A program made the translations under genes and the position numbers. The notes under the pieces are model-generated. The model saw only the letters and a list, made by a program, of their open reading frames with translations. It made no database searches and was not told where the DNA came from. This document shows positions 1 to 10,576 of a DNA stretch of 43,219 nt, piece after piece (within the stretch, counting starts at the first letter, position 1; each line of letters opens with the position of its first letter). Source of the DNA: Clostridium sp. (GTDB taxonomy: Bacteria > Bacillota > Clostridia > Clostridiales > Clostridiaceae); NCBI GenBank assembly GCA_022773025.1, contig JALEZF010000061.1:1-43219 (forward strand), written 5' to 3'.

Positions 1-77
1 TCTAAATTTATTTCTAAACTTACTTTTCTTACTCTGTTTAATTTTCAAAGACCTTGTCGCCCTCAAGCGACTCATTT
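1..77 (-). other. rRNA operon leader, 5' part
   Basis: Read on the minus strand, this stretch continues from the promoter at 78-106 into a leader containing TTTGAAAATTAAACAGAGT. That is the kind of sequence that precedes 16S rRNA genes in clostridia. The 16S gene itself would lie beyond base 1 and is not in the window. Assignment rests on the strong promoter, the leader motif and the position downstream of gyrA, where clostridia often carry an rrn operon. Confidence 0.7.
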
Positions 78-106
78 AGTTTACCATTTAAGTTTTTCTT
101 TGTCAA
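78..106 (-). promoter_or_regulatory. Strong sigma-A promoter for rRNA operon
   Basis: On the minus strand, TTGACA (106-101) is followed after exactly 17 bases by TAAACT (83-78). The -35 is perfect and the -10 has one mismatch. It points away from gyrA towards the left edge and runs into an rRNA-type leader. Confidence 0.75.
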
Positions 107-400
107 CAACTTTTTTCAAAGTTTTTTTCATTGAAAACTTATGGGCTTATTTTTGAAACTTAAGCTTGTTTGTCGTTCTGTGCTTATCTGCATCAGCGAC
201 GAGATTTATGATATCATATTAAAACTACATGCAAATTCATATATTCCTGTAAATTTAAAAATTATATTATTATTTCTTTATTATTCTTATTTTTTCTCTA
301 AATTTCATTTAATGACACGCTTGGTAAAGTATATGTTTGTTTTTCTCTTGTAGATGATTTTAAAATACTTTGCTATATTGATAATTAAGTTTATTGCATG
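107..400. other. Non-coding gap between rRNA promoter and gyrA
   Basis: About 300 AT-rich bases between the rRNA promoter and the gyrA terminator. A 70-codon open frame on the plus strand (141-353) has no ribosome binding site and no recognisable protein, so I do not call it. I see no other feature. Confidence 0.6.
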
Positions 401-434
401 AAAAAACACCTAAAATCTTTTTAGATTTTAGGTG
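401..434 (-). terminator. Intrinsic terminator of gyrA
   Basis: Inverted repeat CACCTAAAATCT / AGATTTTAGGTG (407-418 and 423-434), followed on the minus strand by six T residues. It lies 20 bases past the gyrA stop codon. Confidence 0.85.
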
Positions 435-453
435 CTTAGTATAGATTTTATCT

Positions 454-2946
454 TTATTCTTCAATATTTAAATCTGATTCATTTGTGTTTTCTATAATTT
501 CTTGTGATTCTTCTCCTTGATTTTCATCTTCCTCACTGGAAATTTTAGCTACAGCAACTATTTTTTGATTGTCGTTAGTTCTCATAAGTCTTACTCCACT
601 GGTAGATCTGCTACTTATTGAAACATCGTCTACATTTATTCTAATAGCTATACCATCACTATTTATTAACATCAACTCGTCTCCATCTTTGCATATCTTA
701 GCATCTGCTACTGTGCCAGTCTTCTCAGTAACCTTATAAGTCTTAATTCCTTTTCCACCTCTATTTTGAATTGGGTATTCATCTAAGTTAGTTCTCTTAC
801 CGAAACCTTCTTCACTGATTATAAGAAGTCTTTCATCTGTTACTACTATATCCATAGATACAGCTATATCGCCTTCTCTTAAAGTTATAGCTTTAACTCC
901 TGATGCAGTTCTTCCCATAGGCCTTACATTAGTTTCACTAAATCTTATTGAATATCCATCTTTTGTTATAACCATGATTTCTGCATCACCACGAGTTACT
1001 TTTACTTTTAATAGCTCATCATCTTCTCTTAGATTTATGGCATTTAATCCATTTTTTCTTATATACTTATATTCACTAAGTTTAGTTTTCTTAATTATAC
1101 CTTGTTTTGTAGACATTATTAAGAAACCTTTTTCATCCATACTTTTTATGGATAATACGTCTTGAATTCTTTCTTCAGGATCTAGAGGTATTAAGTTTAT
1201 AACATTAGTACCCTTTGCAGTTCTACCTGCATCTGGCACCTCATAAGCTCTTATTTTGTATACTCTGCCCTTATTAGAGAAGAATAACAAATCAGTATGC
1301 GTAGAAGCAATTATTACCTTACCTATAAAGTCGTCTTCCTTTGTAGTCATAGCCTGAATACCCTTGCCCCCTCTCTTTTGAGCTGAGTAAGTATCTGCAG
1401 ATATTCTCTTTATATATCCTGTTTCTGTAAGAGTAATAACTACATCCTCTTCTTGAATTAAATCTTCAATATCTATATCTGTAGCACTCTTTTCTATTCT
1501 AGTTCTTCTTTCATCACCATATACCCTCTTAATCTCTAGAAGCTCTTCCTTGATGATATTAAGAACAAGTTCTTCTTTTTCTAGTATTTCTTTTAATCTA
1601 TTTATTAATGTCATTAATTCATTATATTCTTCTTCTATCTTTTCTCTCTCTAAACCAGTAAGTCTTCTAAGTCTCATGTCAAGGATAGCCTGAGCCTGCT
1701 TATCACTTAGTCCAAATCTCTCCATTAATGTTGACTTAGCTATATCTGTGGTCTTAGAGTTTCTTAGAATACTTATAACTTCATCAATATTATCTAAAGC
1801 TATTCTTAATCCCTCTAGTATATGAGCTCTATCTTCAGCTTTTTTAAGTTCGAATTGAGTTCTTCTTCTTATTACATCCTTTTGGAACGTAATATAATAT
1901 CCTAATATTTGCTTTAGGTTTAGAACCTGTGGTTCATTATCAACTAAAGCAAGCATTATAACACCGAAGGAATCTTGAAGCTTTGTGTGCTTGTATAGAA
2001 GGTTTAGAACCACATTTGGATTTGCATCCTTCTTTAGTTCTATAACTATTCTCATACCATCTCTATCAGACTCATCTCTTAAGTCTGATATTCCTGTAAT
2101 TCTCTTATCTTTTACAAGGTCTGCCATAAATTCTATAAGCTTAGCTTTATTAACTTGATAAGGTATCTCATCAATTATTATTCTATGTCTTCCATTTTCC
2201 TCTTCTATAATAGCATTTGCTCTTACTATGATCTTTCCTCTTCCTGTTTCGTAAGCTTCCCTTATTCCAGAAGTACCCATAATTGTTCCTGCAGTAGGAA
2301 AATCAGGTCCTTTTATGCATGTCATAAGATCTAAAATGCTACATTCAGGATTATCTATAAGCATTATAGTTCCATCTATAACCTCTCCTAAATTGTGAGG
2401 AGGTATATTTGTAGCCATTCCAACAGCTATACCAGATGATCCATTCACTAAAAGATTGGGAAATCTTGAAGGTAATACTAATGGTTCTTCTTCCTCACCA
2501 TCAAAGTTAGGTATAAAATCTACAGTATCCTTGTTTATATCTCTTAGCATTTCAGTAGCTATTTTACTCATTTTTGCCTCTGTATATCTCATAGCAGCAG
2601 CGCCATCACCATCTACAGAACCAAAGTTTCCATGACCCTCTACCAATGTGTATCTTATAGAAAAGTCCTGTGCTAATCTTACTAAAGCATCATATACTGA
2701 TGAATCTCCGTGTGGGTGATACTTACCAAGAACGTCTCCGACTATTCTTGCACACTTTCTGTATCCCTTCTCTGGAGTTAATCCAAGCTCATTCATGGAA
2801 TAAAGTATTCTTCTATGAACAGGCTTTAATCCATCTCTTACATCTGGAAGAGCACGACCTACAATAACGCTCATAGCATAATCTATATAGCACTTCTTCA
2901 TTTCATTTTTTATGTCTACGGGTAATACTTTTCCCTCATTGTACAT
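454..2946 (-). CDS. gyrA: DNA gyrase subunit A
   Basis: An 830-residue DNA breakage-reunion subunit; with GyrB it introduces negative supercoils. The catalytic tyrosine is Y121 in AAMRYTEA. The C-terminal beta-pinwheel carries the GyrA box QKRGGKG (about 523-529), which separates gyrase from topoisomerase IV, and a second similar QNRGGKG repeat further on. In the quinolone-resistance region, S82 and D86 (E. coli S83 and D87) are the susceptible-type residues. The tail is acidic, as is common in gyrases. I chose ATG at 2946 because GAGGTG sits 6 bases upstream; an in-frame GTG at 2955 lies inside that ribosome binding site. It is 19 bases downstream of gyrB and is the last gene of the leftward origin cluster before a terminator. 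Confidence 0.97.
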   Translation of the reverse strand: MYNEGKVLPVDIKNEMKKCYIDYAMSVIVGRALPDVRDGLKPVHRRILYSMNELGLTPEKGYRKCARIVGDVLGKYHPHGDSSVYDALVRLAQDFSIRYTLVEGHGNFGSVDGDGAAAMRYTEAKMSKIATEMLRDINKDTVDFIPNFDGEEEEPLVLPSRFPNLLVNGSSGIAVGMATNIPPHNLGEVIDGTIMLIDNPECSILDLMTCIKGPDFPTAGTIMGTSGIREAYETGRGKIIVRANAIIEEENGRHRIIIDEIPYQVNKAKLIEFMADLVKDKRITGISDLRDESDRDGMRIVIELKKDANPNVVLNLLYKHTKLQDSFGVIMLALVDNEPQVLNLKQILGYYITFQKDVIRRRTQFELKKAEDRAHILEGLRIALDNIDEVISILRNSKTTDIAKSTLMERFGLSDKQAQAILDMRLRRLTGLEREKIEEEYNELMTLINRLKEILEKEELVLNIIKEELLEIKRVYGDERRTRIEKSATDIDIEDLIQEEDVVITLTETGYIKRISADTYSAQKRGGKGIQAMTTKEDDFIGKVIIASTHTDLLFFSNKGRVYKIRAYEVPDAGRTAKGTNVINLIPLDPEERIQDVLSIKSMDEKGFLIMSTKQGIIKKTKLSEYKYIRKNGLNAINLREDDELLKVKVTRGDAEIMVITKDGYSIRFSETNVRPMGRTASGVKAITLREGDIAVSMDIVVTDERLLIISEEGFGKRTNLDEYPIQNRGGKGIKTYKVTEKTGTVADAKICKDGDELMLINSDGIAIRINVDDVSISSRSTSGVRLMRTNDNQKIVAVAKISSEEDENQGEESQEIIENTNESDLNIEE

Positions 2947-2965
2947 GTAATTCACCTCATTATAC

Positions 2966-4891
<1,926 letters not shown>

Positions 4892-4896
4892 TTATA

Positions 4897-5157
4897 CTAA
4901 AGGTCATAATCTATTCCAGACCTCTTGGTCAATGTAGCTGAGGATATTTGAGATAAATATATCTTTGATTTTTTATTAACCTCTGCTATAACAAATGACT
5001 TTGGCTTCTCTTTTGTTATTCTTTCAACAAATCCATCCTCTTCTGCTAGTCTTAAGAATTGAGCTGTATCAGATCCATACATAGAGCTATCTATATCAAA
5101 TATTCCGATTATATCTTTTATAGGTATTGCAACATTTTCACCTAAATGTAAAAACAT
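4897..5157 (-). CDS. remB: RemB/YaaB-like DUF370 regulator
   Basis: An 86-residue protein of the DUF370 family. Its place between recF and gyrB is that of B. subtilis yaaB (remB), linked to extracellular-matrix gene regulation; the paralogue RemA is a DNA-binding protein. The N-terminus MFLHLGENVAIPIKDIIGIF is typical of the family. Ribosome binding site AAGGAGG precedes the ATG. The C-terminal half (about 50-86) is rich in lysine and serine. Function in clostridia is not established, so a regulatory role is inferred from the family only. Confidence 0.8.
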   Translation of the reverse strand: MFLHLGENVAIPIKDIIGIFDIDSSMYGSDTAQFLRLAEEDGFVERITKEKPKSFVIAEVNKKSKIYLSQISSATLTKRSGIDYDL

Positions 5158-5172
5158 TTTGATTCCTCCTTA

Positions 5173-6258
5173 TTATTCTTCTATCTTTCCATCTATAACT
5201 TTAAAAACTTTATAATTATCATATAACGATTCCTCGATATATTCTGTTCCGGTGCATGTTATTATGGTTTGTATATCTTTTATTGATTTTAAGATATAAC
5301 TTTTTCTATTTATATCTAATTCTGATAAAACATCATCTAGTAAAAGCACAGGGTACTCCCCCGTAATTTCTTTTATTATTTCTAATGATGCAAACTTCAT
5401 GGTAAGTATAGAAGTTCTTTGCTGACCTTGAGAACCAAATGACTTTGCATCTATATCGTTAAGATATATAGCGAGATCATCTCTATGGGGACCGACTGAG
5501 GTATTTCCTCTCTCTACATCACGTTCATAATTGATCTTTAATTTTTCCTTTAATGACTCTTTTATATTGCTGATATCTTTTAAATTGCAAATATATTTAA
5601 AATCTATAATTTCTTTACCACTTGTAATATCTTTATGTATACTTTTACCATACATGTTTAGCTTATCTATATATTCTATCCTTTTTTTGATAATGTAATC
5701 ACCATAAACAGAAAGCTGCTCATCATAAATAGATATCATTTCTTCATAAGGCTGCTTTCTTTTTAATAATAAATTTCTTTCATTAAGGATTTTGTTATAT
5801 GTGACTAAACTATGATAATACTTAGGATTTAACTGACATATCTCCATATCTAAAAATCTTCGTCTTATATTTGGCGACTCTTTTACTATTTTTAAATCTT
5901 CTGGAGAAAATATTACTACGTTAAACACACCAACTAGCTGTGATAATTTATTTATTTTTATAGAGTTTATAGTGATAGCTTTTTTGCCATTCTTTAATAT
6001 ATTTATCTTTATATTTTTGTCTAATCTATCCCTAACCACATATAAACTAATAAGTGCTTTTTCTTTATCCCATCTTATTAGTTCCTTATCTTTATTACTC
6101 CTATGTGATTTTGCAAATCCACAGTAATATATAGATTCTAATATATTAGTTTTTCCTTGAGCATTATCACCGATAAATACATTGACTCCTTTTATCAGCT
6201 CTATATTTAATTCCGAATAATTTCTGTAGTCCTTTAGCATTAAATATTTAACATACAT
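5173..6258 (-). CDS. recF: Recombination mediator RecF
   Basis: A 361-residue SMC-like ATPase that helps load RecA on gapped DNA. The Walker A motif GDNAQGKTN is at about 29-37. The ABC-type signature region is SFGSQGQQRT near 280, followed by the Walker B VLLLDDVLSELD. Length is normal for the family. The start codon ATG at 6258 has AGGTGTG upstream. It follows yaaA by 47 bases and precedes remB by 15, inside the conserved origin cluster. Confidence 0.95.
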   Translation of the reverse strand: MYVKYLMLKDYRNYSELNIELIKGVNVFIGDNAQGKTNILESIYYCGFAKSHRSNKDKELIRWDKEKALISLYVVRDRLDKNIKINILKNGKKAITINSIKINKLSQLVGVFNVVIFSPEDLKIVKESPNIRRRFLDMEICQLNPKYYHSLVTYNKILNERNLLLKRKQPYEEMISIYDEQLSVYGDYIIKKRIEYIDKLNMYGKSIHKDITSGKEIIDFKYICNLKDISNIKESLKEKLKINYERDVERGNTSVGPHRDDLAIYLNDIDAKSFGSQGQQRTSILTMKFASLEIIKEITGEYPVLLLDDVLSELDINRKSYILKSIKDIQTIITCTGTEYIEESLYDNYKVFKVIDGKIEE

Positions 6259-6305
6259 ATGAACACACCTATATCAATTATAACATATTAATTATAATTG
6301 CATAA

Positions 6306-6512
6306 TTAAATTATTTTGTAATCTTCTCCGCCAACTTGAATTACATCTCCGCTTCTAAGCTTTTTTCCTCTTTGAGTTGCAACTTCTCCGTTAACTTTGA
6401 CATCTCCACTTTGAATATAGAATTTAGCTTCTGATCCAAGTGATGCTGCTCCACACCACTTAAGAAAAGAATCTAATTTTATAAAATCTGTATCAATTTT
6501 TATTTCATTCAT
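6306..6512 (-). CDS. yaaA: S4-domain protein YaaA/RlbA
   Basis: A 68-residue S4-like RNA-binding protein of the YaaA (RlbA) family, always found between dnaN and recF in Firmicutes. The core is LDSFLKWCGAASLGSEAKF followed by VKVNGEV and GDVIQVG, the S4 fold. A longer in-frame reading to 6563 overlaps dnaN. I chose ATG at 6512 because GAGGTG lies 6 bases upstream and the family begins there. A link to ribosome assembly has been proposed; nothing here tests it. Confidence 0.9.
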   Translation of the reverse strand: MNEIKIDTDFIKLDSFLKWCGAASLGSEAKFYIQSGDVKVNGEVATQRGKKLRSGDVIQVGGEDYKII

Positions 6513-6523
6513 ATGAAACACCT

Positions 6524-7624
6524 CTATTTCACTAATCTTACTGGCAATACTAGGTACTGGCAATTTTGTGAATCTTTATTCTTTATTATGCATGGACTTA
6601 TAGAACTAGTTAGTTCCATTATGATTTCTTCATCATCCATTATCTTTAAAACATCAATAAGATATTTTGAGTTAAATGCAATTTCTAAAGTCTCACCTTG
6701 CAAATTTATATTAACTTCTTCTTTGACCTTTCCCAATTGAGAATTCGATGTAATTATTAAGGTATCAGGTTGGATATCAAATTTTATCAAATTGCTATTT
6801 CCTTCCTTTGCCATAAGAGAAGCTCTCTCTATACATCCTAAAAGTTCAGTTCTATTGATTGCAGCTTTTAATTTATATTCTTGAGGTATAATTGATTCGT
6901 ATTTTATAAATTCACCTTCAAGTAATCTAGATATTATTTTGGTAAATCCAAGATTAAATAATATATGGTTTTGGGTAAAGGTAATATTTACCAATTCTTC
7001 ACTGTCCTCCAATATTTTGTAAACTTCATTTAAAGTTTTGCCTGGTATAACAGTGCTTATAGTATTGTCTGTATCTATAAGTTCATTTCTAAGCGCAAGT
7101 CTATATCCATCTAATGCAACTAAACTCAATTCTCTATTCTTAACTTCGAATAAAACTCCAGTAAGTATAGGTCTTGTTTCATCTTGAGCTACAGCAAAAG
7201 ATGTTCCTTTTATCATATTTTTTAATGTTCCTTGAGGTATAGAGAAAAACATATTTTCATTAATTACAGGTATATTGGGGAAATCAGCTCCGTTCATATG
7301 TACCAAGTCAAAATCAGATTTCTCGCAATGAATATTTATTATATTATTTTCTCTAGTTTCTATAGTGATTTTAGAACTTGGAAGTCTTCTGATTATTTCT
7401 CCGAATATCTTTGCATCAACAACTAAAGTTCCTTCTTCTATAACTTCGGATTCTATCTTTGTTTCAATGCTTAAATCTATATCTGATGCTATTAACGTAA
7501 TAGTTGATCCAGTAGCATTTATAAGAATACCTTCTAGTATAGGCATTGGAGACTTTCCAGTTATAGCTTTTTGAACTATTGATATAGCTTCTTGTAGTTT
7601 TCCTTTTTCACATAAAAATTTCAT
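6524..7624 (-). CDS. dnaN: DNA polymerase III sliding clamp (beta)
   Basis: A 366-residue beta clamp: a ring-shaped processivity factor built of three repeated clamp domains. It begins MKFLCEKGKLQEAISIVQKA and ends with the C-terminal LVLPVRLVK, as bacterial clamps do (usually ...MPMRL/R). Ribosome binding site GGAGG precedes the ATG. It lies downstream of dnaA across a 271-base gap that contains DnaA boxes and the likely unwinding element, and 11 bases upstream of yaaA. Confidence 0.97.
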   Translation of the reverse strand: MKFLCEKGKLQEAISIVQKAITGKSPMPILEGILINATGSTITLIASDIDLSIETKIESEVIEEGTLVVDAKIFGEIIRRLPSSKITIETRENNIINIHCEKSDFDLVHMNGADFPNIPVINENMFFSIPQGTLKNMIKGTSFAVAQDETRPILTGVLFEVKNRELSLVALDGYRLALRNELIDTDNTISTVIPGKTLNEVYKILEDSEELVNITFTQNHILFNLGFTKIISRLLEGEFIKYESIIPQEYKLKAAINRTELLGCIERASLMAKEGNSNLIKFDIQPDTLIITSNSQLGKVKEEVNINLQGETLEIAFNSKYLIDVLKIMDDEEIIMELTSSISPCIIKNKDSQNCQYLVLPVRLVK

Positions 7625-7701
7625 ATATAAACCTCCTTAATTATTCACAAAAAATAGTGTGATAGATCTGTTTAGATTAGATATATATTTAGATAAAAAT
7701 A
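7625..7701. other. AT-rich tract, candidate origin unwinding element
   Basis: Very AT-rich DNA between dnaN and the DnaA-trio-like repeat. It includes one near-consensus DnaA box, TTATTCACA at 7641-7649. By analogy with B. subtilis, where unwinding occurs on the dnaN side of the box cluster, this is the candidate duplex-unwinding element. The dnaN ribosome binding site is also here. Confidence 0.55.
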
Positions 7702-7723
7702 TAGTAACAGTAGTAGTAGGCGG
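7702..7723 (+). other. DnaA-trio-like repeat plus GC cluster (basal unwinding element)
   Basis: Six consecutive triplets TAG TAA CAG TAG TAG TAG (7702-7719), followed by the only GC-rich run in the gap, GCGG (7720-7723). The nearest DnaA box-like sequence, TGTGGAAAA, is at 7732-7740. Known DnaA-trios are 3'-(G/A)AT-5' repeats next to a GC cluster and DnaA boxes, on which DnaA extends along single-stranded DNA. Polarity fits: moving away from the boxes the plus strand reads 3' to 5' as GAT repeats. Confidence 0.65.
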
Positions 7724-7731
7724 TGTTGATT

Positions 7732-7862
7732 TGTGGAAAACCAACCTAACGCCATGAAAATAAAGAAACTAAAGACAAAAATAATTGTGGATAAGTTAAA
7801 ACAAAAAAGATGATCTTATCCACAATATTAAGATGGTCTTATTCTTTTTTATTTTATCCACA
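7732..7862. other. DnaA box cluster, dnaA-dnaN gap (oriC part 1)
   Basis: Three perfect DnaA boxes (TTATCCACA or complement) at 7786-7794, 7816-7824 and 7854-7862, plus TGTGGAAAA at 7732-7740 with one mismatch. The cluster sits between dnaA and the trio-like tract, as in the dnaN-side origin segment of B. subtilis. Confidence 0.85.
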
Positions 7863-7895
7863 ACTAATTAAATATATATTATATACAAATGTTAA

Positions 7896-9254
7896 TTATT
7901 TTTGAGTTAGTTTCTTTGTAAGGTCAGTTATAGCATTTTGAAGTGCCTCATCAGTCTTTAGATTATCAGAAATTTTATCATAGGCATGTATTACAGTTGT
8001 ATGATCTCTTCCACCAAATTCTTCACCTATTTTCGGCAAAGACATGTCAGTAAGAGTTCTACATAAATACATTGCAATCTGTCTAGGAACAGTGACATTT
8101 CTGGTTCTTCTTTGAGACTTTAAGTCTTCTACTTTTAAATTATAGTAAGATGAAATAACATCTTGAATAGTATCTATAGTTATTTGCTTCGTCTGCTTAT
8201 TAGAAATTATGTCTTTCAAGGCTTCAGAGGCTAAATCTATAGAGATTTCTTTATTTGTAAGTGATGAATAGGCTACAATTCTGATTAGCGCCCCTTCAAG
8301 TTCTCTTATATTCGACTTAATTTTAGTTGCGATATAAGCCATGACTTCGTTTGGAATGTTGAGATTTTCTACATCAGCTTTCTTTTTAAGGATAGCTATT
8401 CTAGTTTCGAAGTCAGGGGGTTGGATATCGGCAATAAGTCCCCATTCAAACCTTGACCTAAGTCTATCTTCTAGTGTAGGAATTTCTTTAGGTGGTCTAT
8501 CACTAGAAAGTATAATCTGCTTGTTTGCATCATGTAGTGCATTAAAAGTATGGAAGAATTCTTCTTGAGTTCTTTCTTTTCCAGCGATAAATTGGATATC
8601 GTCTATTAATAGAACATCTACATTTCTGTATTTATTTCTAAACTCAACATTTTTATCATCTTTAATAGAGTTTATAAGTTCATTTGTAAATTTCTCAGAA
8701 GAAACGTAGACTACTTTTGATTTTGAGTTGTTTTGTAATATGTAATGACCAATAGCATGCATTAAGTGAGTTTTTCCAAGCCCAACTCCACCATAGATAA
8801 ATAATGGATTGTAAGCTTTAGCTGGGGATTCTGCAACCGCTAAAGATGCTGCATGAGCAAATCTATTACTATTACCTATTACAAATGAATCAAAGGTATA
8901 CTTTGGATTTAGTGTAGCTGACATTTCATCATTTGGTTGAATTGAAGAGTTATTTTTTGTTTCTGGAGCTCTTTTTGCCGGAGAAACATCTTCAACTACT
9001 TCATCAATCATAGTTGTAAACTCTATATCATAACTCTTAGAAGATATTAGTTTTATAGCGTTTTTCAAAAGATCTTTATAACGTTTTTCTAGGATATCTT
9101 TAGTAAACTCATTTGGAACACCAAGACGTATACAATTGTTTATGATACAAATAGGTTCCGCGCTCTTTATCCAAGTATTAAAGCTTACTTCGGTAAGTTC
9201 ACCTTTTAAGATATTCAAGGTTTTTTCCCATAATTCTTTAAGTTGGGTATCCAT
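7896..9254 (-). CDS. dnaA: Chromosomal replication initiator DnaA
   Basis: A 452-residue initiator ATPase that binds DnaA boxes and opens the origin. Domain I is at about 1-80 and a variable linker at 81-115. The AAA+ core has Walker [11 protein letters not shown] (155-164) and Walker B LLIDDIQF (215-222). The C-terminal helix-turn-helix carries the signature GGRDHTTV (414-421) that reads the box. I chose ATG at 9254 because GGAGG lies 7 bases upstream; the open frame extends 18 codons further but without a ribosome binding site. Box clusters on both sides of the gene suggest both origin function and autoregulation. Confidence 0.97.
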   Translation of the reverse strand: MDTQLKELWEKTLNILKGELTEVSFNTWIKSAEPICIINNCIRLGVPNEFTKDILEKRYKDLLKNAIKLISSKSYDIEFTTMIDEVVEDVSPAKRAPETKNNSSIQPNDEMSATLNPKYTFDSFVIGNSNRFAHAASLAVAESPAKAYNPLFIYGGVGLGKTHLMHAIGHYILQNNSKSKVVYVSSEKFTNELINSIKDDKNVEFRNKYRNVDVLLIDDIQFIAGKERTQEEFFHTFNALHDANKQIILSSDRPPKEIPTLEDRLRSRFEWGLIADIQPPDFETRIAILKKKADVENLNIPNEVMAYIATKIKSNIRELEGALIRIVAYSSLTNKEISIDLASEALKDIISNKQTKQITIDTIQDVISSYYNLKVEDLKSQRRTRNVTVPRQIAMYLCRTLTDMSLPKIGEEFGGRDHTTVIHAYDKISDNLKTDEALQNAITDLTKKLTQK

Positions 9255-9369
9255 TTCATATCCTCCAGTCAAAAAATAAAATAAAAAATTTATGTCAATA
9301 AATAACAATTAACAACATATTAACAGAATAACTTACACTATTTAAACTTATTGTCAATTGTAGATAAAA

Positions 9370-9669
9370 TTATTCACATGTTTATAAAATAGTAGAAAAG
9401 TTAAAAATATATATTATATCCACAGCTGTTGAAAACATATAATAAACATTATTAACATTAAAAAAACATAGGCATTTTTATGTTTTTCAAGCTGCAGAAA
9501 TAAGTTATTATTAAAAAACATGAAGTTATACACAATGTTATGCACAGGTGTGGATAACTTTTCGATATAAAAAAGTTATTCACATATAACTTAATAATAT
9601 CATAAAGAAATAAGGTTATTCAATAAGTTATCCACAAAAAAACGGATTTTGACATTAATTTTATCAACA
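9370..9669. other. DnaA box cluster upstream of dnaA (oriC part 2)
   Basis: Perfect boxes at 9549-9557 (TGTGGATAA) and 9628-9636 (TTATCCACA). One-mismatch boxes are at 9370-9378, 9416-9424, 9526-9534, 9538-9546, 9576-9584 and 9661-9669. The whole dnaA-rpmH gap (9255-9797) is very AT-rich and non-coding. Together with the cluster at 7.7-7.9 kb it makes a bipartite origin. A possible dnaA -35 (TTGACA, 9357-9352 on the minus strand) lacks a convincing -10. Confidence 0.85.
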
Positions 9670-9681
9670 AATTTGCTCTTC

Positions 9682-9710
9682 TTGACATAAGGAAGACTAA
9701 ACTATATAAT
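9682..9710 (+). promoter_or_regulatory. Sigma-A promoter of rpmH
   Basis: TTGACA (9682-9687), exactly 17 bases, TATAAT (9705-9710): a full consensus match. It lies 87 bases upstream of the rpmH start and just past the last DnaA box-like sequence, so DnaA binding could affect it. Confidence 0.9.
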
Positions 9711-9797
9711 TATAAAGTAAAACTTGAATTATAAGTTACTTTAGATAGTAAGTAAAATTGCTATACACTAATAATAGATAGAAGGGGGTGTAGCCAA

Positions 9798-9932
9798 ATG
9801 TTCATGACTTATCAACCAAAAAAGAAACAAAGATCTAAGGAGCACGGCTTTAGAAAGAGAATGAAGACTAAGTCTGGAAGAAATGTTCTTAAGAGAAGAA
9901 GACAAAAAGGAAGAAAAAGATTGACAGCATAA
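9798..9932 (+). CDS. rpmH: 50S ribosomal protein L34
   Basis: A 44-residue ribosomal protein, read directly from the DNA. It starts [18 protein letters not shown] and ends [10 protein letters not shown], extremely basic as expected of L34. The ATG at 9798 is 9 bases after GGGGG; the second ATG at 9804 is too far from it. The gene opens the rightward arm of the origin region and precedes rnpA, the order conserved in nearly all bacteria. Confidence 0.96.
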   Translation: MFMTYQPKKKQRSKEHGFRKRMKTKSGRNVLKRRRQKGRKRLTA

Positions 9933-9955
9933 GGGCCGCTTTAGTGGCCTTTTTC
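9933..9955 (+). terminator. Short hairpin between rpmH and rnpA
   Basis: GGCCGC TTTA GTGGCC can form a 6-bp stem (one G-U pair) and is followed by TTTTT. It begins right after the rpmH stop. It could be a weak terminator or attenuator that makes more L34 mRNA than rnpA mRNA, as the two products are needed in very different amounts. That role is inference. Confidence 0.6.
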
Positions 9956-9993
9956 TGCAATAATAGCAGGAAAAAAGGAGCATTAGTTTTTTA

Positions 9994-10365
9994 ATGAAAA
10001 AAAGAAAGCTGAGAAAAAACGTTGAATTTAGAACTGTTTATAGAAGAGGAAGGTCTTTTTCCAATAATCTTTTAGTGTTGTATGTATATAAGAATAGTAG
10101 AAATAGACTCCAAGAGGGAGATATATATAATAAGGTAGGAATCTCAGTAAGCAAAAAGGTTGGAAAGAGTGTAGTACGAAGTAGAGTTAAACGATTAATA
10201 AAGGAAAGCTACAGATTAAATAGCGATTCTTTAAAAAGTGGTTATGATTTCGTATTCGTGGCTAGGACAGCTTTAAAAGGTAGAAAATATAGGGATGTAG
10301 AGAGTGCCATGATAAATTTATTTAAAAAGGCAGGCCTATATAATAATGAAGAGAATACTAATTAG
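9994..10365 (+). CDS. rnpA: Ribonuclease P protein component
   Basis: A 123-residue basic protein that binds RNase P RNA and helps it cleave 5' leaders from pre-tRNAs. The family core is visible: [21 protein letters not shown], with the RNR-type motif written here as [11 protein letters not shown]. The ATG at 9994 has AAGGAG about 13 bases upstream, an unusually long spacing, but no better start is seen. It overlaps yidD by 20 bases. Confidence 0.94.
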   Translation: MKKRKLRKNVEFRTVYRRGRSFSNNLLVLYVYKNSRNRLQEGDIYNKVGISVSKKVGKSVVRSRVKRLIKESYRLNSDSLKSGYDFVFVARTALKGRKYRDVESAMINLFKKAGLYNNEENTN

Positions 10366-10555
10366 TATGATTAACTTTTACAGGAAGTACATATCACCGT
10401 TAAAGGGACCTTCTTGTAGATTTTATCCTACATGTTCACAATATGCCTTAGAGGCCATTGAAAAATATGGGGCTTTGAAGGGCAGTTTTTTAGCATTAAA
10501 GAGAATATTAAAATGTCATCCGTTTAATAAAGGCGGCTATGATCCGCTGAAATAA
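10346..10555 (+). CDS. yidD: Membrane protein insertion efficiency factor YidD
   Basis: A 69-residue YidD family protein. The characteristic stretch [11 protein letters not shown] (with its two cysteines) and [11 protein letters not shown] are present. It is thought to assist YidC-dependent membrane insertion. The start lies inside rnpA and the frames overlap by 20 bases, so translation is probably coupled. yidC follows after 21 bases. Confidence 0.93.
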   Translation: MKRILISMINFYRKYISPLKGPSCRFYPTCSQYALEAIEKYGALKGSFLALKRILKCHPFNKGGYDPLK

Positions 10556-10576
10556 TATTATCAGGAGGGTAAATCT

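Noticed and set aside
141-353. 70-codon open frame on the plus strand near the left edge
   Set aside because: No ribosome binding site, low-complexity hydrophobic translation, and it lies antisense to the region upstream of the rRNA promoter.
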